DNA of 64,000 nt from Calliopsis andreniformis. Its lineage: Eukaryota > Arthropoda > Insecta > Hymenoptera > Andrenidae. Within the stretch, counting starts at the first letter, position 1. Each line of letters begins with the position of its first letter. Both the position numbers and the translations under genes were made by a program. The notes beneath the pieces were generated by a model, which was not told where the DNA came from, did not search any database, and saw nothing but the letters and a program-made list of their open reading frames with translations. The stretch is from positions 620,001 to 684,000 of the forward strand of contig NW_027480565.1 in assembly GCF_051401765.1 (NCBI RefSeq), in the 5' to 3' direction. Positions 51,705 to 63,900 of this stretch are shown here, in pieces.

Positions 51705-52452
51705 GAATATGGATCTAACGTTCTTGTTTCGAACCGACGACTTTCTGTTCCGGAGCGACACGAACGCTCCGTGATTCTCGATTATCTCGACACAGGTAAG
51801 AGACACAGGAAAACAAGTGTATGGTTTTAGAGATCCACGAGCACCAGGAATAAGGATCTACCGTTGTCCCTTCGTTCCGGCGACATTCGGTTCCGGAGCG
51901 ACACGAACGGTGACTTAGAATTTTTTCGCTCGGGCTCCGGAGCGACACGAACGGGGACTTAGAATATTTTCGCTCGGACTCCGGAGCGACACGATCGCTC
52001 CGATATGCTACGTTCTGTCGGTCCACGGGCATCAGAGAGCAAAACAGCCTAATAGTTTTAGAGTGCCTCAACGATCAGGAATATGGATCTAACTTTCTCG
52101 TTTCGAACCGACGACTCTCGGTTCCGGAGCGACACGAACGCTCCATGATTCTCGATTATCTCGACACAGGTAAGAGACAGAGGACAACAAGTGTATGGTT
52201 TTAGAGAGCCACGAGCACCAGGAATAAGTATCTACCGTTGCCCCTTCGTTCCGTCGACATTCGGTTCCGGAGCGACACGAACGGGGACTTAGAATTTTTT
52301 TGCTCGGGATCCGGAGCGACACGAACGGGGACTTAGAATATTTTCGCTCGGACTCCGGAGCGACACGATCGCTCCGATATGCTACGTTCTCTCGGTCCTC
52401 GGGCATCAGAGAGCAAAACAGCCTAATAGTTTTAGAGTGCCTCAACGATCAG

Positions 52453-52958
52453 GAATATGGATCTAACGTTCTTGTTTCGAACCGACGACTTTCTGTTCCG
52501 GAGCGACACGAACGCTCCGTGATTCTCGATTATCTCGACACAGGTAAGAGACACAGGAAAACAAGTGTATGGTTTTAGAGATCCACGAGCACCAGGAATA
52601 AGGATCTACCGCTGCCCCTTCGTTCCGTCGACATTCGGTTCCGGAGCGACACGAACGGGGACTTAGAATTTTTTCGCTCGGGCTCCGGAGCGACACGAGC
52701 GGGGACTTAGAATTTTTTCGCTCGGGCTCCGGAGCGACACGAACGGGGACTTAGAATTTTTTCGCTCGCGCTCCGGAGGGACACGAACGGGGACTTAGAA
52801 TTTTTTCGCTCGGGCTCCGGAGCGACACGAACGGGGACTTAGAATATTCTCGCTCGGACTCCGGAGCGACACGATCGCTCCGATATGCTACGTTCTCTCG
52901 GTCCTCGGGCATCAGAGAGCAAAACAGCCTAATAGTTTTAGAGTGCCTCAACGATCAG
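52453..52958 (+). repeat. 506-bp monomer
   Basis: Copy of 48220 at offset 4233. Confidence 0.93.
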
Positions 52959-53332
52959 GAATATGGATCTAACGTTCTTGTTTCGAACCGACGACTTTCT
53001 GTTCCGGAGCGACACGAATGCTCCGTGATTCTCGATTATCTCGACACAGGTAAGAGACACAGGACAACAAGTGTATGGTTTTAGATAGCCACGAGCACCA
53101 ATAATAAGGATCTACCGTTGTCCCTTCGTTCCGGCGACATTCGGTTCCGGAGCGACACGAACGGTGACTTAGAATTTTTTCGCTCGGGCTCCGGAGCGAC
53201 ACGAACGGGGACTTAGAATATTTTCGCTCGGACTCCGGAGCGACACGATCGCTCCGATATGCTACGTTCTGTCGGTCCACGGGCATCAGAGAGCAAAAGA
53301 GGCTAATAGTTTTAGAGTGCCTCAACGATCAG

Positions 53333-53707
53333 GAATATGGATCTAACGTTCTTGTTTCGAACCGACGACTTTCTGTTCCGGAGCGACACGAATGCTCCGT
53401 GATTCTCGATTATCTCGACACAGGTAAGAGACACAGGACAACAAGTGTATTTGTTTTAGATAGCCACGAGCACCAATAATAAGGATCTACCGTTGTCCCT
53501 TCGTTCCGGCGACATTCGGTTCCGGAGCGACACGAACGGTGACTTAGAATTTTTTCGCTCGGGCTCCGGAGCGACACGAACGGGGACTTAGAATATTTTC
53601 GCTCGGACTCCGGAGCGACACGATCGCTCCGATATGCTACGTTCTGTCGGTCCACGGGCATCAGAGAGCAAAAGAGGCTAATAGTTTTAGAGTGCCTCAA
53701 CGATCAG
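53333..53707 (+). repeat. 375-bp monomer
   Basis: Copy of 49100 at offset 4233. Confidence 0.93.
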
Positions 53708-54081
53708 GAATATGGATCTAACTTTCTCGTTTCGAACCGACGACTTTCGGTTCCGGAGCGACACGAACGCTCCATGATTCTCGATTATCTGGACACAGGT
53801 AAGAGACACAGGACAACAAGTGTATGGTTTTAGAGATCCACGAGCACCAGGAATAAGGGTCTACCGTTGTCCCTTCGTTCCGTCGACATTCGGTTCCGGA
53901 GCGACACGAACGGTGACTTAGAATCTTTTCGCTCGGGCTCCGGAGCGACACGAACGGGGACCTAGTATATTTTCGCTCGTACTCCGGAGCGACACGATCG
54001 CTCCGATATGCTACGTTCTCTCGGTCCACGGGCATCAGAGAGCAAAACAGCCTAATAGTTTTAGAGTGCCTCAACGATCAG

Positions 54082-54400
54082 GAATATGCATCGAACGTTC
54101 TCGTTTCGAACCGACGACTTTCGGTTCCGGAGCGACACGAACGGTGACTTAGAATTTTTTCGCTCGGGCTCCGGAGCGACATGAACGGGGACTTAGAATT
54201 TTTTCGCTCGGGCTCCGGAGCGACACGAACGGGGACTTAGAATTTTTTCGCTCGCGCTCCGGAGGGACACGAACGGGGACTTAGAATATTTTCGCTCGGA
54301 CTCCGGACCGACACGATCGCTCCGATATGCTACGTTCTCTCGGTCCTCGGGCATCAGAGAGCAAAACAGCCTAATAGTTTTAGAGTGCCTCAACGATCAG
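54082..54400 (+). repeat. 319-bp monomer
   Basis: Copy of 49849 at offset 4233. The next monomer keeps the GACGGCTTTCGG head but has a different body from 50168. Confidence 0.93.
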
Positions 54401-55148
54401 GAATATGGATCTAACGTTCTTGTTTCGAACCGACGGCTTTCGGTTCCGGAGCGACACGAACGCTCCGTGATTCTCGATTATCTCGACACAGGTAAGAGAC
54501 ACAGGACAACAAGTGTATGGCTTTAGAGAGCCACGAGCACCAGGAATAAGGATCTACCGCTGCCCCTTCGTTCCGTCGACATTCGGTTCCGGAGCGACAC
54601 GAACGGTGACTTAGAATTTTTTCGCTCGGGCTCCGGAGCGTCACGAACGGGGACTTAGAATATTCTCGCTCGGACTTCGGAGCGACACGATCGCTCCGGT
54701 ATGCTACGTTCTCTCGGTCCACGGGCATCAGAGAGCAAAACAGCCTAATAGTTTTAGAGTGCCTCAACGATCAGGAATATTGATCTAACGTCCTCGTTTC
54801 CAACCGACGACTTTCGGTTCCGGAGCGACACGAACGCGCCATGATTCTCGATTATCTCGACACAGGTAAGAGACAGAGGACAACAAGTGTATGGTTTTAG
54901 AGAGCCACGTGCACCAGGAATAAGGATCTACCGTTGCCCCTTCGTTCCGTCGACATACGGTTCCGGAGCGACACGAACGGGGACTTAGAATTTTTTCGCT
55001 CGGGCTCCGGAGCGACACGAACGGGGACTTAGAATATTTTCGCTCGGACTCCGGAGCGACACGATCGCTCTGATATTCTACGTTCTCTCGGCCCACGGGC
55101 ATTATAGAGCAAAACAGCCTAATAGGTTTAGAGTGCCTCAACGATAAG

Positions 55149-55563
55149 GAATATGGATCTAACGTTCTTGTTTCGAACCGACGACTTTCGGTTCCAGAGC
55201 GACACGAACGCTCCATGATTCTCGATTATCTCGACACAGGTAAGAGACAGAGGACAAGTGTATGGTTTTAGAGAGCCACGTGCACCAGGAAAAAGGATCT
55301 ACCGTTGTCCCTTCGTTCCGTCGACATTCGGTTCCGGAGCGACACGAACGGGGACTTAGAATTTTTTCGCTCAGGCTCCGGAGCGACACGAACGGGGACT
55401 TAGAATTTTTTCGCTCGGGCTCCGGAGGGACACGAACGGGGACTTAGAATATTTTCGCTCGGACTCCGGAGCGACACGATCGCTCCGATATGCTACGTTC
55501 TCTCGGTCCTCGGGCATCAGAGAGCAAAACAGCCTAATAGTTTTAGAGTGCCTCAACGATCAG
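55149..55563 (+). repeat. 415-bp anchor monomer
   Basis: Fourth of five. Preceded by a chimeric monomer (54775) with an 'a'-type head ATTGATCTAACGTCC and GCGCCATG. Confidence 0.93.
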
Positions 55564-55937
55564 GAATATGGATCTAACGTTCTTGTTTCGAACCGACGAC
55601 TTTCTGTTCCGGAGCGACACGAACGCTCCGTGATTCTCGATTATCTCGACACAGGTAAGAGACACAGGAAAACAAGTGTATGGTTTTAGAGATCCACGAG
55701 CACCAGGAATAAGGATCTACCGTTGTCACTTCGTTCCGGCGACATTCGGTGTCGGAGCGACACGAACGGTGACTTAGAATTTTTTCGCTCGGGCTCCGGA
55801 GCGTCACGAACGGGGACTTAGAATATTCTCGCTCGGACTCCGGAGCGACACGATCGCTCCGGTATGCTACGTTCTCTCGGTCCACGGGCATCAGAGAGCA
55901 AAACAGCCTAATAGTTTTAGAGGGCCTCAACGATCAG

Positions 55938-56355
55938 GAATATGGATCTAACGTCCTCGTTTCCAACCGACGACTTTCGGTTCCGGAGCGACACGAACGC
56001 TCCATGATTCTCGATTATCTCGACACAGGTAAGGGACACAGGACAACAAGTGTATGGCTTTAGAGAGCCACGAGCACCAGGAATAAGGATCTACCGCTGC
56101 CCCTTCGTTCCGTCGACATTCGGTTCCGGAGCGACACGAACGGGGACTTAGAATTTTTTCGCTCAGGCTCCGGAGCGACACGAACGCGGACTTAGAATTT
56201 TTTCGCTCGGGCTCCGGAGGGTCACGAACGGGGACTTAGAATATTCTCGCTCGGACTCCGGAGCGACACGATCGCTCCGATATGCTACGTTCTCTCGGTG
56301 CTCGGGCATCAGAGAGCAAAACAGCCTAATAGTTTTAGAGTGCCTCAACGATCAG
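55938..56355 (+). repeat. 418-bp monomer
   Basis: Private GGTAAGGGACAC and CGCGGACTT. First unit ends CGCTCAGGC and the third starts TCCGGAGGGTCACG. Confidence 0.92.
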
Positions 56356-57103
56356 GAATATGGATCTAACGTTCTTGTTTCGAACCGACGACTTTCTGTT
56401 CCGGAGCGACACGAACGCTCCGTGATTCTCGATTATCTCGACACAGGTAAGAGACACAGGACAACAAGTGTATGGTTTTAGAGATCCACGAGCACCAGGA
56501 ATAAGGATCTACCGTTGTCCCTTCGTTCCGGCGACATTCGGTTCCGGAGCGACACGAACGGTGACTTAGAATTTTTTCGCTCGGGCTCCGGAGCGACACG
56601 AACGGGGACTTAGAATATTTTCGCTCGGACTCCGGAGCGACACGATCGCTCCGATATGCTACGTTCTGTCGGTCCACGGGCATCAGAGAGCAAAACAGCC
56701 TAATAGTTTTAGAGTGCCTCAACGATCAGGAATATGGATCTAACTTTCTCGTTTCGAACCGACGACTCTCGGTTCCGGAGCGACACGAACGCTCCATGAT
56801 TCTCGATTATCTCGACACAGGTAAGAGACAGAGGACAACAAGTGTATGGTTTTAGAGAGCCACGAGCACCAGGAATAAGTATCTACCGTTGCCCCTTCGT
56901 TCCGTCGACATTCGGTTCCGGAGCGACACGAACGGGGACTTAGAATTTTTTTGCTCGGGATCCGGAGCGACACGAACGGGGACTTAGAATATTTTCGCTC
57001 GGACTCCGGAGCGACACGATCGCTCCGATATGCTACGTTCTCTCGGTCCTCGGGCATCAGAGAGCAAAACAGCCTAATAGTTTTAGAGTGCCTCAACGAT
57101 CAG

Positions 57104-57609
57104 GAATATGGATCTAACGTTCTTGTTTCGAACCGACGACTTTCTGTTCCGGAGCGACACGAACGCTCCGTGATTCTCGATTATCTCGACACAGGTAAGA
57201 GACACAGGAAAACAAGTGTATGGTTTTAGAGATCCACGAGCACCAGGAATAAGGATCTACCGCTGCCCCTTCGTTCCGTCGACATTCGGTTCCGGAGCGA
57301 CACGAACGGGGACTTAGAATTTTTTCGCTCGGGCTCCGGAGCGACACGAGCGGGGACTTAGAATTTTTTCGCTCGGGCTCCGGAGCGACACGAACGGGGA
57401 CTTAGAATTTTTTCGCTCGCGCTCCGGAGGGACACGAACGGGGACTTAGAATTTTTTCGCTCGGGCTCCGGAGCGACACGAACGGGGACTTAGAATATTC
57501 TCGCTCGGACTCCGGAGCGACACGATCGCTCCGATATGCTACGTTCTCTCGGTCCTCGGGCATCAGAGAGCAAAACAGCCTAATAGTTTTAGAGTGCCTC
57601 AACGATCAG
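57104..57609 (+). repeat. 506-bp monomer
   Basis: Copy of 52453 at offset 4651. Confidence 0.93.
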
Positions 57610-57983
57610 GAATATGGATCTAACGTTCTTGTTTCGAACCGACGACTTTCTGTTCCGGAGCGACACGAATGCTCCGTGATTCTCGATTATCTCGACACAG
57701 GTAAGAGACACAGGACAACAAGTGTATGGTTTTAGATAGCCACGAGCACCAATAATAAGGATCTACCGTTGTCCCTTCGTTCCGGCGACATTCGGTTCCG
57801 GAGCGACACGAACGGTGACTTAGAATTTTTTCGCTCGGGCTCCGGAGCGACACGAACGGGGACTTAGAATATTTTCGCTCGGACTCCGGAGCGACACGAT
57901 CGCTCCGATATGCTACGTTCTGTCGGTCCACGGGCATCAGAGAGCAAAAGAGGCTAATAGTTTTAGAGTGCCTCAACGATCAG

Positions 57984-58358
57984 GAATATGGATCTAACGT
58001 TCTTGTTTCGAACCGACGACTTTCTGTTCCGGAGCGACACGAATGCTCCGTGATTCTCGATTATCTCGACACAGGTAAGAGACACAGGACAACAAGTGTA
58101 TTTGTTTTAGATAGCCACGAGCACCAATAATAAGGATCTACCGTTGTCCCTTCGTTCCGGCGACATTCGGTTCCGGAGCGACACGAACGGTGACTTAGAA
58201 TTTTTTCGCTCGGGCTCCGGAGCGACACGAACGGGGACTTAGAATATTTTCGCTCGGACTCCGGAGCGACACGATCGCTCCGATATGCTACGTTCTGTCG
58301 GTCCACGGGCATCAGAGAGCAAAAGAGGCTAATAGTTTTAGAGTGCCTCAACGATCAG
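57984..58358 (+). repeat. 375-bp monomer
   Basis: Copy of 53333 at offset 4651. Confidence 0.93.
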
Positions 58359-58732
58359 GAATATGGATCTAACTTTCTCGTTTCGAACCGACGACTTTCG
58401 GTTCCGGAGCGACACGAACGCTCCATGATTCTCGATTATCTGGACACAGGTAAGAGACACAGGACAACAAGTGTATGGTTTTAGAGATCCACGAGCACCA
58501 GGAATAAGGGTCTACCGTTGTCCCTTCGTTCCGTCGACATTCGGTTCCGGAGCGACACGAACGGTGACTTAGAATCTTTTCGCTCGGGCTCCGGAGCGAC
58601 ACGAACGGGGACCTAGTATATTTTCGCTCGTACTCCGGAGCGACACGATCGCTCCGATATGCTACGTTCTCTCGGTCCACGGGCATCAGAGAGCAAAACA
58701 GCCTAATAGTTTTAGAGTGCCTCAACGATCAG

Positions 58733-59051
58733 GAATATGCATCGAACGTTCTCGTTTCGAACCGACGACTTTCGGTTCCGGAGCGACACGAACGGTGACT
58801 TAGAATTTTTTCGCTCGGGCTCCGGAGCGACATGAACGGGGACTTAGAATTTTTTCGCTCGGGCTCCGGAGCGACACGAACGGGGACTTAGAATTTTTTC
58901 GCTCGCGCTCCGGAGGGACACGAACGGGGACTTAGAATATTTTCGCTCGGACTCCGGACCGACACGATCGCTCCGATATGCTACGTTCTCTCGGTCCTCG
59001 GGCATCAGAGAGCAAAACAGCCTAATAGTTTTAGAGTGCCTCAACGATCAG
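58733..59051 (+). repeat. 319-bp monomer
   Basis: Left member of the pair created by the 1442-bp duplication. Confidence 0.93.
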
Positions 59052-59425
59052 GAATATGGATCTAACGTTCTTGTTTCGAACCGACGGCTTTCGGTTCCGG
59101 AGCGACACGAACGCTCCGTGATTCTCGATTATCTCGACACAGGTAAGAGACACAGGACAACAAGTGTATGGCTTTAGATAGCCACGAGCACCAATAATAA
59201 GGATCTACCGTTGTCCCTTCGTTCCGGCGACATTCGGTTCCGGAGCGACACGAACGGTGACTTAGAATTTTTTCGCTCGGGCTCCGGAGCGACACGAACG
59301 GGGACTTAGAATATTTTCGCTCGGACTCCGGAGCGACACGATCGCTCCGATATGCTACGTTCTGTCGGTCCACGGGCATCAGAGAGCAAAAGAGGCTAAT
59401 AGTTTTAGAGTGCCTCAACGATCAG
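59052..59425 (+). repeat. Chimeric 374-bp monomer at the 1442-bp duplication junction
   Basis: Left of the junction it matches 60494 (GACGGCTTTCGG, GGCTTTAGA). Right of it, it matches 57610 (TAGCCACGAGCACC, CCAATAAT). The combination GGCTTTAGATAGCC is unique in the window. Confidence 0.9.
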
Positions 59426-59800
59426 GAATATGGATCTAACGTTCTTGTTTCGAACCGACGACTTTCTGTTCCGGAGCGACACGAATGCTCCGTGATTCTC
59501 GATTATCTCGACACAGGTAAGAGACACAGGACAACAAGTGTATTTGTTTTAGATAGCCACGAGCAACAATAATAAGGATCTACCGTTGTCCCTTCGTTCC
59601 GGCGACATTCGGTTCCGGAGCGACACGAACGGTGACTTAGAATTTTTTCGCTCGGGCTCCGGAGCGACACGAACGGGGACTTAGAATATTTTCGCTCGGA
59701 CTCCGGAGCGACACGATCGCTCCGATATGCTACGTTCTGTCGGTCCACGGGCATCAGAGAGCAAAAGAGGCTAATAGTTTTAGAGTGCCTCAACGATCAG
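59426..59800 (+). repeat. 375-bp monomer
   Basis: Copy of 57984 at offset 1442, with private GAGCAACAATAAT. Confidence 0.92.
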
Positions 59801-60174
59801 GAATATGGATCTAACTTTCTCGTTTCGAACCGACGACTTTCGGTTCCGGAGCGACACGAACGCTCCATGATTCTCGATTATCTGGACACAGGTAAGAGAC
59901 ACAGGACAACAAGTGTATGGTTTTAGAGATCCACGAGCACCAGGAATAAGGGTCTACCGTTGTCCCTTCGTTCCGTCGACATTCGGTTCCGGAGCGACAC
60001 GAACGGTGACTTAGAATCTTTTCGCTCGGGCTCCGGAGCGACACGAACGGGGACCTAGTATATTTTCGCTCGTACTCCGGAGCGACACGATCGCTCCGAT
60101 ATGCTACGTTCTCTCGGTCCACGGGCATCAGAGAGCAAAACAGCCTAATAGTTTTAGAGTGCCTCAACGATCAG

Positions 60175-60493
60175 GAATATGCATCGAACGTTCTCGTTTC
60201 GAACCGACGACTTTCGGTTCCGGAGCGACACGAACGGTGACTTAGAATTTTTTCGCTCGGGCTCCGGAGCGACATGAACGGGGACTTAGAATTTTTTCGC
60301 TCGGGCTCCGGAGCGACACGAACGGGGACTTAGAATTTTTTCGCTCGCGCTCCGGAGGGACACGAACGGGGACTTAGAATATTTTCGCTCGGACTCCGGA
60401 CCGACACGATCGCTCCGATATGCTACGTTCTCTCGGTCCTCGGGCATCAGAGAGCAAAACAGCCTAATAGTTTTAGAGTGCCTCAACGATCAG
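60175..60493 (+). repeat. 319-bp monomer
   Basis: Copy of 58733 at offset 1442. Confidence 0.93.
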
Positions 60494-63111
60494 GAATATG
60501 GATCTAACGTTCTTGTTTCGAACCGACGGCTTTCGGTTCCGGAGCGACACGAACGCTCCGTGATTCTCGATTATCTCGACACAGGTAAGAGACACAGGAC
60601 AACAAGTGTATGGCTTTAGAGAGCCACGAGCACCAGGAATAAGGATCTACCGCTGCCCCTTCGTTCCGTCGACATTCGGTTCCGGAGCGACACGAACGGT
60701 GACTTAGAATTTTTTCGCTCGGGCTCCGGAGCGTCACGAACGGGGACTTAGAATATTCTCGCTCGGACTTCGGAGCGACACGATCGCTCCGGTATGCTAC
60801 GTTCTCTCGGTCCACGGGCATCAGAGAGCAAAACAGCCTAATAGTTTTAGAGTGCCTCAACGATCAGGAATATTGATCTAACGTCCTCGTTTCCAACCGA
60901 CGACTTTCGGTTCCGGAGCGACACGAACGCGCCATGATTCTCGATTATCTCGACACAGGTAAGAGACACAGGACAACAAGTGTATGGCTTTAGAGAGCCA
61001 CGAGCACCAGGAATAAGGATCTACCGCTGCCCCTTCGTTCCGTCGACATTCGGTTCCGGAGCGACACGAACGGGGACTTAGAATTTTTTCGCTCGGGCTC
61101 CGGAGCGACACGAACGGGGACTTAGAATATTTTCGCTCGGACTCCGGAGCGACACGATCGCTCCGATATGCTACGTTTTCTCGGTCCTCGGGCATCAGAG
61201 AGCAAAACAGCCTAATAGTCTTAGAGTGCCTCAACGATCAGGAATATGGATCTAACGTTCTCGTTTCGAAGCGACGACTTTCGGTTCCGGAGCGACACGA
61301 ACGCTCCATGATTCTCGATTATCTCGACACAGGTAAGAGACAGAGGACAACAAGTGTATGGTTTTAGATAGCCACGAGCACCAGGAATAAGGATCTACCG
61401 TTGTCCCTTCGTTCCGGCGATATTCGGTTCCGGAGCGACACGAACGGGGACTTAGAATTTTTTCGCTCGGGCTCCGGAGGGACACGAACGGGGACTTAGA
61501 ATATTTTCGCTCGGACTCCGGAGCGACACGATCGCTCCGATATGCTACGTTCTCTCGGTGCTCGGGCATCAGACAGCAAAACAGCCTAATAGTTTTAGAG
61601 TGCCTCAACGATCAGGAATATGGATCTAACGTTCTTGTTTCGAACCGACGACTTTCTGTTCCGGAGCGACACGAACGCTCCGTGATTCTCGATTATCTCG
61701 ACACAGGTAAGAGACACAGGACAACAAGTGTATGGTTTTAGAGATCCACGAGCACCAGGAATAAGGATCTACCGTTGTCACTTCGTTCCGGCGACATTCG
61801 GTTCCGGAGCGACACGAACGGTGACTTAGAATTTTTTCGCTCGGGCTCCGGAGCGACACGAACGGGGACTTAGAATATTTTCGCTCGGACTCCGGAGCGA
61901 CACGATCGCTCCGATATGCTACGTTCTGTCGGTCCACGGGCATCAGAGAGCAAAACAGCCTAATAGTTTCAGAGTGCCTCAACGATCAGGAATATGGATC
62001 TAACGTTCTCGTTTCGAAGCGACGACTTTCGGTTCCGGAGCGACACGAACGCTCCATAATTCTCGATTATCTCGACACAGGTAAGAGACAGAGGACAACA
62101 AGTGTATGGTTTTAGATAGCCACGAGCACCAGGAATAAGGATCTACCGTTGTCCCTTCGTTCCGGCGACATTCGGTTCCGGAGCGACACGAACGGGGACT
62201 TAGAATTTTTTCGCTCGGGCTCCGGAGGGACACGAACGGGGACTTAGAATATTTTCGCTCGGACACCGGAGCGACACGATCGCTCCGATATGCTACGTTC
62301 TCTCGGTGCTCGGGCATCAGAGAGCAAAACAGCCTAATAGTTTTAGAGTGCCTCAACGATCAGGAATATGGATCTAACGTTCTTGTTTCGAACCGACGAC
62401 TTTCTGTTCCGGAGCGACACGAACGCTCCGTGATTCTCGATTATCTCGACACAGGTAAGAGACACAGGACAACAAGTGTATGGTTTTAGAGATCCACGAG
62501 CACCAGGAATAAGGATCTACCGTTGTCACTTCGTTCCGTCGACATTCGGTTCCGGAGCGACACGAACGGTGACTTAGAATCTTTTCGCTCGGGCTCCGGA
62601 GCGACACGAACGGGGACTTAGTATATTTTCGCTCGGACTACGGAGCGACACGATCGCTCCGATATTCTACGTTCTCTCGGTCCACGGGCATCATAGAGCA
62701 AAACAGCCTAATAGGTTTAGAGTGCCTCAACGATAAGGAATATGGATCTAACGTTCTTGTTTCGAACCGACGACTTTCGGTTCCGGAGCGACACGAACGC
62801 TCCATGATTCTCGATTATCTCGACACAGGTAAGAGACAGAGGACAACAAGTGTATAGTTTTAGAGAGCCACGTGCACCAGGAATAAGGATCTACCGTTGC
62901 CCCTTCGTTCCGTCGACATACGGTTCCGGAGCGACACGAACGGGGACTTAGAATTTTTTCGCTCGGGCTCCGGAGCGACACGAACGGGGACTTAGAATAT
63001 TTTCGCTCGGACTCCGGAGCGACACGATCGCTCTGATATTCTACGTTCTCTCGGCCCACGGGCATCATAGAGCAAAACAGCCTAATAGGTTTAGAGTGCC
63101 TCAACGATAAG

Positions 63112-63526
63112 GAATATGGATCTAACGTTCTTGTTTCGAACCGACGACTTTCGGTTCCAGAGCGACACGAACGCTCCATGATTCTCGATTATCTCGACAC
63201 AGGTAAGAGACAGAGGACAAGTGTATGGTTTTAGAGAGCCACGTGCACCAGGAAAAAGGATCTACCGTTGTCCCTTCGTTCCGTCGACATTCGGTTCCGG
63301 AGCGACACGAACGGGGACTTAGAATTTTTTCGCTCAGGCTCCGGAGCGACACGAACGGGGACTTAGAATTTTTTCGCTCGGGCTCCGGAGGGACACGAAC
63401 GGGGACTTAGAATATTTTCGCTCGGACTCCGGAGCGACACGATCGCTCCGATATGCTACGTTCTCTCGGTCCTCGGGCATCAGAGAGCAAAACAGCCTAA
63501 TAGTTTTAGAGTGCCTCAACGATCAG
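63112..63526 (+). repeat. 415-bp anchor monomer
   Basis: Fifth copy. Its neighbours on both sides match those of 43232 rather than those of the three inner copies. Confidence 0.93.
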
Positions 63527-63900
63527 GAATATGGATCTAACGTTCTTGTTTCGAACCGACGACTTTCTGTTCCGGAGCGACACGAACGCTCCGTGATTCT
63601 CGATTATCTCGACACAGGTAAGAGACACAGGAAAACAAGTGTATGGTTTTAGAGATCCACGAGCACCAGGAATAAGGATCTACCGTTGTCACTTCGTTCC
63701 GGCGACATTCGGTGTCGGAGCGACACGAACGGTGACTTAGAATTTTTTCGCTCGGGCTCCGGAGCGTCACGAACGGGGACTTAGAATATTCTCGCTCGGA
63801 CTCCGGAGCGACACGATCGCTCCGGTATGCTACGTTCTCTCGGTCCACGGGCATCAGAGAGCAAAACAGCCTAATAGTTTTAGAGTGCCTCAACGATCAG

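Larger units (their letters stand above)
50916..54774 (+). repeat. Domain 5 HOR, 3859-bp variant
   Basis: Ten monomers. Compared with 46265-50915 it lacks the 418-bp monomer: monomer 51705 joins the left part of 47054 (GGAAAACAAG) to the right part of 47472. It also lacks one monomer after the 319-bp one. Confidence 0.85.
57731..59172 (+). repeat. 1442-bp tandem duplication, copy 1
   Basis: Four monomers in phase (374, 375, 374, 319). The right border is in the TTTAGA crossover window at 59173-59178. Confidence 0.88.
59173..60614 (+). repeat. 1442-bp tandem duplication, copy 2
   Basis: Collinear with copy 1 at offset 1442. A private change is GAGCAACAATAAT near 59562, against GAGCACCAATAAT in copy 1. 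Confidence 0.88.
54775..62737 (+). repeat. Domain 5 HOR, 7963-bp variant
   Basis: Contains the 415-418-506-375-319 series, then the 1442-bp duplication (57731-60614), then six 374-bp monomers from 60494 whose types match 44021-42858-like neighbours. Monomer 61242 resembles 44769, and 61990 resembles 42110. Confidence 0.83.
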
